Notes under the pieces: generated by a model
Database searches by the model: none
Seen by the model: the letters and a program-made list of their open reading frames with translations, nothing else
What the model was told of the DNA's origin: nothing
Part shown: positions 9,697 through 17,941 of the stretch, piece by piece
Layout of the letters: every line of letters begins with the position of its first letter
How positions within the stretch are numbered: position 1 is the stretch's first letter
Assembly: GCF_036924715.1 (NCBI RefSeq)
Contig: NZ_JAZHSB010000001.1
Coordinates: 6,005,001 to 6,069,000 of the forward strand
DNA: 64,000 nucleotides
Direction: 5' to 3'
From: Bradyrhizobium sp. AZCC 1721
GTDB lineage: Bacteria > Pseudomonadota > Alphaproteobacteria > Rhizobiales > Xanthobacteraceae
Program-made: the position numbers and the translations under genes

Positions 9697-9749
9697 AAAG
9701 CGGACAGGCCTCCGGGGAGCGGCGCGGCAATGACAAAATGCCGCTCAAC

Positions 9750-9783
9750 CGGAAAAGTGCGGCAGATCGGATGCCGCACTTTC
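9750..9783. terminator. Bidirectional hairpin terminator between convergent genes
   Basis: AAGTGCGGCA (9754-9763) pairs with TGCCGCACTT (9771-9780), with flanking GGAA/TTCC extending the stem and short T runs on each strand. It lies between the ends of the gamma-glutamyltransferase gene and the DUF1236 gene. Confidence 0.65.
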
Positions 9784-9834
9784 CATTTCTAACCGGCTGA
9801 CGTGGCGGCCTCTTGCGAGACCAGACGCACCCGC

Positions 9835-11049
9835 TTACCGCGCCTGTGGCTCAAGCGTAACCGTGCACTCGCCGCCTTGCATGGTGACCACGATCTGTCC
9901 TTCCGAGGCGCCCAGTGCAATCGGGTTCGTCGATCCACCGCCGCCCGGCGCACGAACGCTTACGCTGATCGAATCCTGCGGTGCGGTCGAACCAACCGTC
10001 GTGGGCGAGACCTCAGTAAGATTGCCCGCGGTATCCCGCCGCATGATACGGCAGGGCGCACCGCCGGCCTGAGCCATCGCGTCGGCCGCACGTCCACTGC
10101 CGGCGGCCTCGCCGCCTGCAGCGCGAATGCGCGACGTGTCACGGGGGATATGGCTCACGATCCGCTGCGTGCGGGGTTCGACGATCACGATTTCCTCCTC
10201 GGTCGTGAAGTAATCGTAGCCGCGGTACTGCGGCTCGATCGACACGATCGTGGGTGGCAGCCGTTGCACCCGCACATGGCGCGGGAGCCGCTCGCCGACC
10301 CGGATCGAGATGTTGAGATTGCGCTGCGGCGGCGCGAGACGTTCGCGGGTCAGCGTCTCGGAGATGCGCACCTGCTTCTCGGTCGAGATCTGCTGGCGGT
10401 CCTGCGTCTGGCTGGCCTGGGTCTGTGTGCGCGTGGCGTCAGTCGCGGTCGCCGGCCGGTCCTTGCTCTGTTCAGCCGCATCCTTCGAGGTTCTGTCCTG
10501 TTGATCGCGGCTCGGCTCCTTCTGCGTGGTGGTTGCGCCCTCGCGCTCCTTCTGGGATGTCGTTGTTCCGCTCTTGGTCCTCTCGGACTCGGCGGTGCCC
10601 TTGGTTCTGTCTTTGGCACTGTCCTTAGCGCTCTCCTTGGCATCGCGGCCGCGATCGGCCTCCCGATCGCCCGGGCGGGCGCCCTTGGTTTGCTCCGTGG
10701 CCCTCTTCGCGTCATCGCCGCGGCCACGCTTGCTGTCTTCGCTCGCAGCCGTTGGACGCTCGGCCCCAGGTGCAGCTTTGCCCTTCTCTCCTGCCTGCCG
10801 GGAACCGGGTCCTCTTTCCTCACGACCCGCCGCGCCTTGAGCCTTCTGTTCCGCACCCTTCTCGGCGCCCTTGGCGCGTTCCTGCGCTCGCTCGGCGCCG
10901 CGTTCTTGCGATGCAGCACCCTTGCCACGATCGCTCGGCTGCATCTGCTTCGGTTCCTCGCTTCTCCCGCCCGGGGCCTGGCCATACGATAGCCCCGGTG
11001 CCAGCATCAGGCAGATAATCCCAGTCGATAACAGTAACTGCTTGCGCAT
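9835..11049 (-). CDS. Exported DUF1236 protein with long charged low-complexity region
   Basis: 404 residues. A Sec signal peptide (MRKQLLLSTGIICLMLAPG, cleaved near LSYGQA) is followed by about 180 residues rich in Lys, Glu, Arg, Gln and Ala. A DUF1236-like unit (RVGERLPRHVRVQRLP then PQYRGYDYF) follows at about 235-300, and a Gly/Ser-rich tail ends the protein. DUF1236 domains are common in exported rhizobial proteins and have no known function. The start is well supported by GAGGAGG. The charged middle looks intrinsically disordered. The extracytoplasmic location is inferred from the signal peptide. Confidence 0.8.
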   Translation of the reverse strand: MRKQLLLSTGIICLMLAPGLSYGQAPGGRSEEPKQMQPSDRGKGAASQERGAERAQERAKGAEKGAEQKAQGAAGREERGPGSRQAGEKGKAAPGAERPTAASEDSKRGRGDDAKRATEQTKGARPGDREADRGRDAKESAKDSAKDRTKGTAESERTKSGTTTSQKEREGATTTQKEPSRDQQDRTSKDAAEQSKDRPATATDATRTQTQASQTQDRQQISTEKQVRISETLTRERLAPPQRNLNISIRVGERLPRHVRVQRLPPTIVSIEPQYRGYDYFTTEEEIVIVEPRTQRIVSHIPRDTSRIRAAGGEAAGSGRAADAMAQAGGAPCRIMRRDTAGNLTEVSPTTVGSTAPQDSISVSVRAPGGGGSTNPIALGASEGQIVVTMQGGECTVTLEPQAR

Positions 11050-11163
11050 CTTGACCTCCTCGAAATCGGCCCTGCGCTAGCGAACGTTCGCGGGGGATGG
11101 AAGGTTCCGTCGAAGGCGGGCGATGTCTCGGTTTGGCTGTTTGAGGGCTGCGCGGCCGCGGCG

Positions 11164-12456
11164 TCAGATTCCCAGCCGGTCCCGCACCCGCCCGGCCAGT
11201 ACGGCCGCGGTGACGCCGAGCGGCCAGAACGCGTGCATCGCCATCGGCTTGATGCCTGAGATCGGCATATCGATCACAGCATCTCTTCCGCCAACGAGAC
11301 GGCGCGCGAGCTGTGCACCCATCGCGGTCGAGAGCGCGACGCCGCGGCCGTTGCAGCCGAGCGAGATCAGAAGATTCTTCGCCGGCTCATGCACATGGGG
11401 ATAATGATCGGGCGTGATCGCGAGCCGACTATTCCAGCCGTGCGTCCAGGTCACGCCTTTCAGCCGCGGCCACAGCCGTTCGGCATAGCGGATGAGATAG
11501 GCGACATCGCCAGGCTTGCTGATCCAGCGCATCGGCCCACGTCCGCCCATCAGCAAACGATTATGCGCATCGATCCGGTAATACACCGTGATGTAGCCGC
11601 TCTCGTACAACACCGAACGCGTCGGCATGATTTCGCGCGCGACCTCCTCGGATAGAGGCGCGGTGGCCGCAATCGATGAAAACACCGGCACGATAGTGCG
11701 GCGGAGGCCCGGCCACAGATCGTCCGTGAATCCGTTGGTTGCCAGCAGCACTTTTTCGGCGCGCACGATCCCGCGCGGCGTCTCGACGCGCCAATGCGCG
11801 CCTTCACGCGACAACGAAAGCGCCGGCGTCTCGCCATGGACGGCTGCGCCGGCCGCGATCGCGGCGCGCGCCAACCCGCGCGCATAGCTCAGCGGATGCA
11901 GGTCGCCACCGCGATTGTCCAGCATGGCGCAGAGATAGCGGCCGGTACCGGTCACCTCCCGCATCTGCTCGCGATTCAAGAGCGTCACCGGCATGCCGCG
12001 CCGGATGCACTGCTTTGCCGTGTTTTCGATTCCCCTGGCGCTCGCCTCGTTGTAGGCCGCGCGCAGCGTGCCGTTCTGCCTTGCTTCGCACGGAATCTGG
12101 TAGCGGCGGATCAGGTCGAACGTGTAGTTGGTGGTGCCGTAGGAAAACGCGATCATCCGGCCGCCCAGTTCGGCGCCGAAATCGGCCTCGATCTGGTCGG
12201 GGTCGTGCTTGAGGCCCGGATTGACCTGGCCGCCATTGTTGCCCGAAGCGCCCCAGCCCGGCTGTTGCGCTTCCAGCACGATCGCATTCACGCCCTGCTC
12301 GGCCAGATGCAATGCGGTGGACAGCCCGGTGAAACCGCCGCCGATGATCGCGACCGCAACGTCCTTGTCTCCATCGAGCGGCGGCGTCGGTGCCGGCGCG
12401 ACCGCCGTATCGGCGTAGAGACTTGGCGGCAGCGGCAGTCGGATGGGCGCATTCAT
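11164..12456 (-). CDS. FAD-dependent amino-acid/amine oxidase (DAO family, PuuB-like)
   Basis: 430 residues of the D-amino-acid-oxidase superfamily. The FAD Rossmann motif GGGFTG is near residues 38-43, followed by EAQQPGWGASGNNGGQVNPG, which resembles gamma-glutamylputrescine oxidase (PuuB/OrdL). The C-terminal FAD segment is LISLGCNGRGVALSTAMG. It oxidises a primary or secondary amine or amino acid; the exact substrate is not readable. It ends a minus-strand run with an amino-acid ABC importer (11 bp to the ATPase gene), so it probably acts on the imported compound. Confidence 0.85.
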   Translation of the reverse strand: MNAPIRLPLPPSLYADTAVAPAPTPPLDGDKDVAVAIIGGGFTGLSTALHLAEQGVNAIVLEAQQPGWGASGNNGGQVNPGLKHDPDQIEADFGAELGGRMIAFSYGTTNYTFDLIRRYQIPCEARQNGTLRAAYNEASARGIENTAKQCIRRGMPVTLLNREQMREVTGTGRYLCAMLDNRGGDLHPLSYARGLARAAIAAGAAVHGETPALSLSREGAHWRVETPRGIVRAEKVLLATNGFTDDLWPGLRRTIVPVFSSIAATAPLSEEVAREIMPTRSVLYESGYITVYYRIDAHNRLLMGGRGPMRWISKPGDVAYLIRYAERLWPRLKGVTWTHGWNSRLAITPDHYPHVHEPAKNLLISLGCNGRGVALSTAMGAQLARRLVGGRDAVIDMPISGIKPMAMHAFWPLGVTAAVLAGRVRDRLGI

Positions 12457-12466
12457 GCTGGCGAAC

Positions 12467-13198
12467 TCAGAGCGGATGCAGCACGCGCCGCAAAAAATCC
12501 TGCGTGCGCGTATGCTGCGGTTGATTGAGCACGGACTTCGCCGGCCCCTGCTCGACGATCACGCCGCCGTCGATGAACAGTACGCGGTCGGCGACATCTC
12601 CGGCAAATCCCATCTCGTGGGTGACGACGACCATGGTCATGCCGTCGTCGGCGAGCTTCCGCATCACCGAGAGCACGTCACCGACCAGTTCGGGATCGAG
12701 CGCCGAAGTCGGCTCGTCGAACAGGATCGCCTTCGGCTGCATCGCAAGTGCGCGGGCAATCGCAACACGCTGTTGCTGACCGCCGGAGAGTTGCGGCGGA
12801 TAGCTGTCGGCCTTTTCGGCGAGCCCCACCTGCGCCAGCAGCGCGCGGCCACGCTCCAGCGCCTCGGCGCGCGGCTCCTTCTTCACATAGAGCGGCCCCT
12901 CGATGACGTTTTCCAGCGCGGTACGGTGCGGAAACAGGTAGAAGCGCTGGAACACCATCGAGACTTGCGTCCGGATCGCTACGATCGAGGGCGCGCTGCG
13001 ATCGACCCGCGCGCCTTCGACGAGGATGTCGCCGCTGTCATAGCTCTCCAGCCCGTTGATGCAGCGCAGGATGGTGGATTTGCCGGAGCCTGACGGGCCG
13101 ATGACGCAGACAACCTCGCCCTTCTCGACGGAAGCCGTGATGCCCTTGAGCACCTCGACCTTGCCAAAACTCTTGTGAACGTTGCTGAGCTCGATCAT
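12467..13198 (-). CDS. Polar amino-acid ABC transporter, ATP-binding protein
   Basis: 243 residues with all ABC ATPase signatures: Walker A GPSGSGKST, Q-loop, signature LSGGQQQR and Walker B ILFDEPTSALD. It belongs to the GlnQ/HisP group that powers import of polar amino acids. The ATG at 13198 overlaps the permease stop as ATGA, so the two are translationally coupled. The same frame stays open upstream into the permease region, but that extension is a shadow. It works with the permease (13195-13848) and binding protein (13848-14615). Confidence 0.92.
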   Translation of the reverse strand: MIELSNVHKSFGKVEVLKGITASVEKGEVVCVIGPSGSGKSTILRCINGLESYDSGDILVEGARVDRSAPSIVAIRTQVSMVFQRFYLFPHRTALENVIEGPLYVKKEPRAEALERGRALLAQVGLAEKADSYPPQLSGGQQQRVAIARALAMQPKAILFDEPTSALDPELVGDVLSVMRKLADDGMTMVVVTHEMGFAGDVADRVLFIDGGVIVEQGPAKSVLNQPQHTRTQDFLRRVLHPL

Positions 13199-13848
13199 TT
13201 GTGGCCCGCGCGCTTCTCGAAGTGACGGACCAGAAGAATGAGCGGGATGCTCATGGTGAGATACATCAGCGCCACAAGTGTGAACACGCTGGTGTTCTTG
13301 AAGGTGGAGGACGCGATCAGCTTGCCCTGCAGGGCGAGTTCGGCGACCGTGATGGTCGAAGCTTGCGACGAATCCTTCAGCATCATGATCATGATGTTGC
13401 CGTAGGGAGGCAACACGATCTTCACCGCTTGCGGCAGCACCACGCGGCGCATGGTCTGCCACCAACCCATGCCGATCGCCTGCGCCGCCTCGATCTGTCC
13501 CCTGTCGATCGCCTCGATCCCGGCGCGGAAATTCTCCGCCTGGTAGGCCGAATAGGCGATGCCGAGGCCTAAGATCGCCGCCTGCAGCGCCGTCAGCGTG
13601 AGGCCGAGTTCGGGCATCACGAAGTAGAGATAGAACAGCATGACGATGATCGGGATGCCGCGGATCACGTTGATCAGCCCGGCGCTGACCCCCGAGAAAA
13701 TGCCGATACCGGATACCCGCATCAAGGCCCAGACCAGGCCGAGCGCGGTCGACAGCAAGAGCGAGCCGATGGTGACGATGACCGTCAACGCCACGCCGCT
13801 CATCAGGATCGGCAGGAACTCGGTCGCGTCGCGCCAGAACGCCTGCAT
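13195..13848 (-). CDS. Polar amino-acid ABC transporter, permease
   Basis: 217 residues with about five membrane helices and the HisM/GlnP-type inner-membrane transport signature (EAAQAIGMGWWQTMRRVVLP). The ATG at 13848 shares its A with the binding protein's stop (TGATG), which makes it a better start than the longer open frame. Only one permease gene is present, so a homodimer is likely. The transported amino acid is not evident, though the adjacent oxidase gene suggests a compound that is oxidatively deaminated. Confidence 0.9.
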   Translation of the reverse strand: MQAFWRDATEFLPILMSGVALTVIVTIGSLLLSTALGLVWALMRVSGIGIFSGVSAGLINVIRGIPIIVMLFYLYFVMPELGLTLTALQAAILGLGIAYSAYQAENFRAGIEAIDRGQIEAAQAIGMGWWQTMRRVVLPQAVKIVLPPYGNIMIMMLKDSSQASTITVAELALQGKLIASSTFKNTSVFTLVALMYLTMSIPLILLVRHFEKRAGHK

Positions 13849-14615
13849 CAGGCACCCTGCGCCTTGAGGCCCCATTTATCGAGGATCTTTTCGACCGTGC
13901 CGTTCGCCTTCAGCTTCGCCAGCGAGGCATTGATCTTGGCGAGCAGCTCGGTATCGCCCTTGCGCACGCCGATGCCGACAGAACCGACGGTCGCGGGCTT
14001 GTAGCTCTCGACAATGCGCGCCTCAGGGAAGCCGCCTTGCTTCAGGTTGTAGGCGAGGATCGGATAATCGGCGAAGCCGGCCTTCAGCCGGCCGGCGTTC
14101 ACGTCGCGCAGAATATCGGGAATGGTGTCGTAGGCCTTCACCTCGCTGAACAGTCCCGACTTTTTCAGCGCATCGACGAACGCCGTACCGACCTGCGCGC
14201 CGACCACTTCGCCTTTCAGATCGTCCTGCTTGGTGTACGTCTTCGTATCGCTCTTCGGCACCAGGAGGCCCTCGCCGTAGCTGTAGAACGGCTCGGAGAA
14301 ATCGATCACTTCCTTGCGCGCGGGCGTAACGAACATCGCCGCTGAGATGATGTCGATCTTGTTCGAGGTAAGCGAGGCAATCAGGGTCGAGAACTGCATC
14401 GGCTCGATCTGAACCTGGAAGCCGGCGTCCTTGCCGATCTCGGTGATGAGATCGACCATGATGCCCTGAATGCTGTTGGTCTTGGTATCGAGGAATGTGA
14501 AGGGTACGCCGGTCGGCGTCGAGCCCACCTTCAGTACTTTTTGCGCGGATGCCGGCATTGCGGCTGTGAGAACCAAGGCCGCCACCGCGGCCTGAACGAG
14601 ACGCTTCAGAGCCAT
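13848..14615 (-). CDS. Amino-acid ABC transporter, periplasmic binding protein
   Basis: 255 residues: a Sec signal peptide (ALKRLVQAAVAALVLTAAMP, cleaved near ASAQ) and a family-3 solute-binding domain. Recognisable parts are GVPFTFLDTKT, the conserved PARKEVIDFSEPFY segment and a closing ILDKWGL. The ATG at 14615 has a strong AGGAGG seven bases upstream, so a frame opening further up is rejected. It is first in the order binding protein, permease, ATPase, oxidase, each overlapping or nearly touching the next. The divergent XRE-cupin gene at 14777 probably regulates it. Confidence 0.92.
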   Translation of the reverse strand: MALKRLVQAAVAALVLTAAMPASAQKVLKVGSTPTGVPFTFLDTKTNSIQGIMVDLITEIGKDAGFQVQIEPMQFSTLIASLTSNKIDIISAAMFVTPARKEVIDFSEPFYSYGEGLLVPKSDTKTYTKQDDLKGEVVGAQVGTAFVDALKKSGLFSEVKAYDTIPDILRDVNAGRLKAGFADYPILAYNLKQGGFPEARIVESYKPATVGSVGIGVRKGDTELLAKINASLAKLKANGTVEKILDKWGLKAQGA

Positions 14616-14697
14616 CGCACCACCTCCTGAAACTGCACGCCGCCCGGGCCCGCCCGCCTTAGACCAAAGAGTTGCGGGCAACGCCGTTCAGGCCTAT

Positions 14698-14762
14698 TTT
14701 CACCAATATGAAATTGTGGCCACACTTCTCCAAGGTTTGCAAGCGATTTTCATGCACATGAA
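14698..14762. promoter_or_regulatory. Candidate operators in the divergent ABC/XRE-cupin promoter region
   Basis: Two short dyads lie in the 160-bp divergent gap: TTTCA...TGAAA at 14698-14713 and TTCATG-CA-CATGAA at 14749-14762. Both share TTCA/TGAA arms, as expected for a dimeric HTH repressor, and the second sits just before the regulator's ribosome site. The assignment is inference. Confidence 0.35.
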
Positions 14763-14776
14763 GGAAGCGGTCTGAC

Positions 14777-15472
14777 GTGAGCGGCGGCAAGCGAATAAAG
14801 AAACCGGCGTTCAAGGCCAAGGCAAGGGCCAGGAAAAAGGCCGCCGGAAAGGCAACGGCCCGGCCGAAGGCGAAGACCGCCGTCAGGCCGGCCGAGCCGG
14901 CGATGGACCTTGCGGTCGGCCGCCGCATCCGCGACCTGCGCCGCGAGCACAAGCTCTCGCTGGAGACGATTGCGGCGAAGACCGATCTGTCGATCGGCTT
15001 TCTCAGCCAGATCGAGCGCGGGCTGTCGTCGCCTTCGCTCCGCGTGCTGGCGACGCTGGCCGACGTGCTTGGCGTCGGCATCGCCGCGCTGTTCGGCTCG
15101 CAGCCGAACGACGGGGCGGCATCCGGCGGTGTGGTGACGCGCGAAATGCAGCGCGCCGAACTGAAACTGTGGCGGACCGGCATCTCCAAGCAATTGCTGA
15201 GTCCGGCGGGTACTGAGAACCGCCTCAATCTGTTTCTCGTGCACATGGAGCCCGGCGGCAACACCGGCGATGAGCTTTACACGCATGACGGCGAGGAAGC
15301 GGGGCTGGTGCTGGAAGGCGAGATGACGCTGACCGTCGACGCCGAGTCCTGGTTGCTCAAGCGAGGAGACAGTTTTCGCTTTGCCAGCCGCCGCCCGCAC
15401 CGCTTCTCAAATCCCGCGAAAGATGCGAAAGCGGTCGTGCTGTGGGTGAATTGCGTGACGCAGGCGTCATGA
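14777..15472 (+). CDS. XRE-family regulator with C-terminal cupin (PuuR-like)
   Basis: 231 residues. A basic Ala/Lys-rich leader of about 45 residues precedes an XRE helix-turn-helix (IRDLRREHKLSLETIAAKTD, then SIGFLSQIERGLSSPSL) and a C-terminal cupin (about 130-228) with THDGEEAGLVLEGEM. This layout is shared with PuuR-type regulators of amine and amino-acid catabolism, whose cupin probably senses the ligand. It starts with GTG at 14777 behind AAGGAAG. It is divergent from the ABC importer and overlaps the molybdoenzyme gene by ATGA, so it likely controls both. Confidence 0.88.
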   Translation: MSGGKRIKKPAFKAKARARKKAAGKATARPKAKTAVRPAEPAMDLAVGRRIRDLRREHKLSLETIAAKTDLSIGFLSQIERGLSSPSLRVLATLADVLGVGIAALFGSQPNDGAASGGVVTREMQRAELKLWRTGISKQLLSPAGTENRLNLFLVHMEPGGNTGDELYTHDGEEAGLVLEGEMTLTVDAESWLLKRGDSFRFASRRPHRFSNPAKDAKAVVLWVNCVTQAS

Positions 15473-17787
15473 ACAGTCTGGAACAAGGAATGGATCAAGC
15501 CCGAGAGGATTGGAGCCCACACAGCGCGCATTGGGGCGCCTTCGCGGCGCGGTGGAACGGCGCGACGCTGGATATCAAGCCGTACGAGCACGACCCGGCG
15601 CCCTCCCCGATGTTGCAGAATTTCAGCACGGCGATGCGCCACAAGGCCCGCATCCTGCGGCCGATGGTGCGCAAGGCGTGGCTGGAGCGAAGCGCACCCG
15701 CTCCGCGCGCCTTCGACCAGAAATTTGTCGCGTGCCCCTGGGACGAAGTGCTCGACCTGCTCGCAGGCGAATTGGCGCGGATCCGAACCGAATATGGCGC
15801 CGCCGCGGTCTATGGCGGCTCCTATGGCTGGGCCAGCGCCGGACGTTTCCACCACGCGCAGAGCCAGGTTCACCGCTTCCTGAACACCGCGTTCGGCGGC
15901 TACGTGCGTTCGGTGAACAGCTATAGTGCCGGTGCCTCGGCCGTGATCCTGCCGCATGTCCTCGGCGGCTTCGAGGGCATCTCGCGCCATAACGTGACGT
16001 GGGATCAGATCGCCGAGCATACCGATACGGTGCTGGCCTTCGGCGGCATGGCGCTGAAGAACTCGGACGTCGCAAGCGGCGGCATCAGCCGGCACATCGA
16101 GCGCGACGCTATGCAAAGGGCCGCGCGCCGTGGCGCCGTGTTCTACGGCATCGCTCCCTTGCGCGACGACATGCCGGAAGCGGCCGGCGCCCGGTGGATG
16201 CCGATCAAGGTCGGGACCGACGTCGCCCTGATGCTGGCACTCGCGCACACGCTCCTCGTCGAGGATCTGTGGGACAGCGGCTTTGTCGCACGCTATTGCA
16301 CCGGCTTCGACATCTTCGAACGCTATCTGCTCGGCCGCGACGACCATACGCCAAAGGACGCGGCATGGGCCGCCGACATTACCGGCATTCCGGCCGGCAC
16401 AATCGTCGACATCGCCCGCCGGCTGCCGCGCGGACGCACCTTGATCACGGTCTCGCATTCCCTGCAGCGGGCGCAATATGGCGAGCAACCGGTATGGATG
16501 GGCGTGGTGCTCGCGGCCATGCTGGGCCAGATCGGCCTGCCCGGCGGCGGATATAATTACGCGCTCGGTGCGCTCGGTCATACCGGACGCCGTCTCAACG
16601 CGGTTCCGATCCCGACGCTGTCGCAAGGCAAGAATGCTACCGCCGACTTCATCCCGGTCGCGCGTGTCGCCGACATGCTCCTCAATCCGGGACAAATGTT
16701 CGAATACAACGGCCGCACGATGCGGTATCCCGACATCAAGCTGGTCTACTGGGCGGGCGGCAACCCTTTCCATCATCACCAGGATATCAATCGGCTGCGG
16801 CAGGCCTTCAATGTCCCGCAAACCATTGTCGTGCACGAGAGCGCCTGGACGCCGATGGCTAAGTTTGCCGACATTGTGCTGCCGGCGACCATGACGTTGG
16901 AGCGCGACGATATCGGCGCCGCCGGCACCGATCCGAGGCTGGTCGCGATGCGCAAGGCCGTGGACCCGATTGGCGAAGCCCGCGACGATTTCGATATTTT
17001 TGCCGCGCTGTCGCGGCGATTGGGCGTCGAACAGGCCTTCACGGAAGGACGCGATACCAGGCAATGGCTGGCCCATCTTTACGAGCCGACGCGACGGGCG
17101 CTTGCCGATGCCGGTTGGGATGCGCCGGATTTCGACGAGTTCTGGCGGCGTGGCGAACTCGCGCTGCCATCGGCCCCTGATGACGGCGGCTTTCTGCGCG
17201 CCTTCCGCAACGATCCCGTCAAGAACAAGCTGCCCACGCCAAGCGGCAAGATCGAGATCTATTCGAAAATCATCGCAGGCTTCGGCTACGACGATTGCCC
17301 GCCGCACCCGGCATGGCTGCCGTCGACCGAACCGCCAGATCAGCGCCACCCGTTGACGCTGATCGCCAACCAGCCAGCGACCCGGCTGCACAGCCAGCTC
17401 GACTTCGGTGCGTACAGCCAGTCCAAAAAAATTGCCGGCCGGGAAGCCGTCCGTCTCAACCCCGTTGACGCGACGCGTCGCGGCATCGCCGATGGCGATA
17501 TCGTCCGCCTGTTCAATGATCGGGGCGCGTGTCTGGCCGCCGCCGCCGTCTCAGACGACGTGATGCCCGGCGTGGTGCAATTGTCCACCGGCGCCTGGTA
17601 CGATCCGCAAGCCGGCGCCGCAGAACATCCGCTCTGCGTTCATGGCAACCCGAACGTGCTCACCCGCGACATCGGCACCTCGCGGCTCGCGCAAGGTTGC
17701 TGCGGTCAGGTGACCGTGGTCGAGTGCGAGAAGTATTCGGGCACGCTGCCTCCGATTCGAGCCTTTGATCCTCCCGATCAGGAGTGA
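15469..17787 (+). CDS. Molybdopterin oxidoreductase, BisC / DMSO-reductase family
   Basis: 772 residues, a bis-MGD molybdoenzyme of the BisC/TorA/DMSO-reductase branch. There is no N-terminal Cys cluster for an iron-sulfur centre, as expected for this branch. Tyr119 and Trp121 in YGGSYGW match active-site residues of Rhodobacter DMSO reductase, and Ser153 in SYSAG is the likely Mo ligand. No Tat signal is seen, so a cytoplasmic S- or N-oxide reductase (biotin or methionine sulfoxide type) is more likely than a periplasmic respiratory enzyme. The start overlaps the regulator stop (ATGA). Context with an amino-acid importer suggests an oxidised amino acid as substrate; that is inference. Confidence 0.88.
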   Translation: MNSLEQGMDQAREDWSPHSAHWGAFAARWNGATLDIKPYEHDPAPSPMLQNFSTAMRHKARILRPMVRKAWLERSAPAPRAFDQKFVACPWDEVLDLLAGELARIRTEYGAAAVYGGSYGWASAGRFHHAQSQVHRFLNTAFGGYVRSVNSYSAGASAVILPHVLGGFEGISRHNVTWDQIAEHTDTVLAFGGMALKNSDVASGGISRHIERDAMQRAARRGAVFYGIAPLRDDMPEAAGARWMPIKVGTDVALMLALAHTLLVEDLWDSGFVARYCTGFDIFERYLLGRDDHTPKDAAWAADITGIPAGTIVDIARRLPRGRTLITVSHSLQRAQYGEQPVWMGVVLAAMLGQIGLPGGGYNYALGALGHTGRRLNAVPIPTLSQGKNATADFIPVARVADMLLNPGQMFEYNGRTMRYPDIKLVYWAGGNPFHHHQDINRLRQAFNVPQTIVVHESAWTPMAKFADIVLPATMTLERDDIGAAGTDPRLVAMRKAVDPIGEARDDFDIFAALSRRLGVEQAFTEGRDTRQWLAHLYEPTRRALADAGWDAPDFDEFWRRGELALPSAPDDGGFLRAFRNDPVKNKLPTPSGKIEIYSKIIAGFGYDDCPPHPAWLPSTEPPDQRHPLTLIANQPATRLHSQLDFGAYSQSKKIAGREAVRLNPVDATRRGIADGDIVRLFNDRGACLAAAAVSDDVMPGVVQLSTGAWYDPQAGAAEHPLCVHGNPNVLTRDIGTSRLAQGCCGQVTVVECEKYSGTLPPIRAFDPPDQE

Positions 17788-17839
17788 TGAAGGCAACGAC
17801 ACCCCGCATTGCGTGACGAGAGCTAGTCCGCTAATCCCG

Positions 17840-17923
17840 CCGTCATTGCGAGCGAAGCGAAGCAATCCATCGCCACTTGCGGAGACATGGATTGCTTCGT
17901 CGCTACGCTCCTCGCAATGACGG
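17840..17923. repeat. Dispersed hairpin repeat, copy 1
   Basis: The left arm (CCGTCATTGCGAG then CGAAGCGAAGCAATCCA) and the right arm (TGGATTGCTTCG then CTCGCAATGACGG) form a long hairpin. A near-identical copy is at 32182-32265. It lies between convergent genes and may act as a transcription end or an mRNA-protecting hairpin. Confidence 0.9.
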
Positions 17924-17941
17924 GTTGGCTATCGTGCGTTA

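Noticed and set aside
12467..13855. Single 462-codon frame spanning the ABC ATPase and permease region
   Set aside because: Only the part from ATG 13198 is ATPase; upstream is an out-of-frame reading of the permease gene.
15277..17391. 704-codon antisense frame opposite the molybdoenzyme gene
   Set aside because: High-GC shadow frame; the plus strand encodes a full BisC-family protein with active-site motifs.
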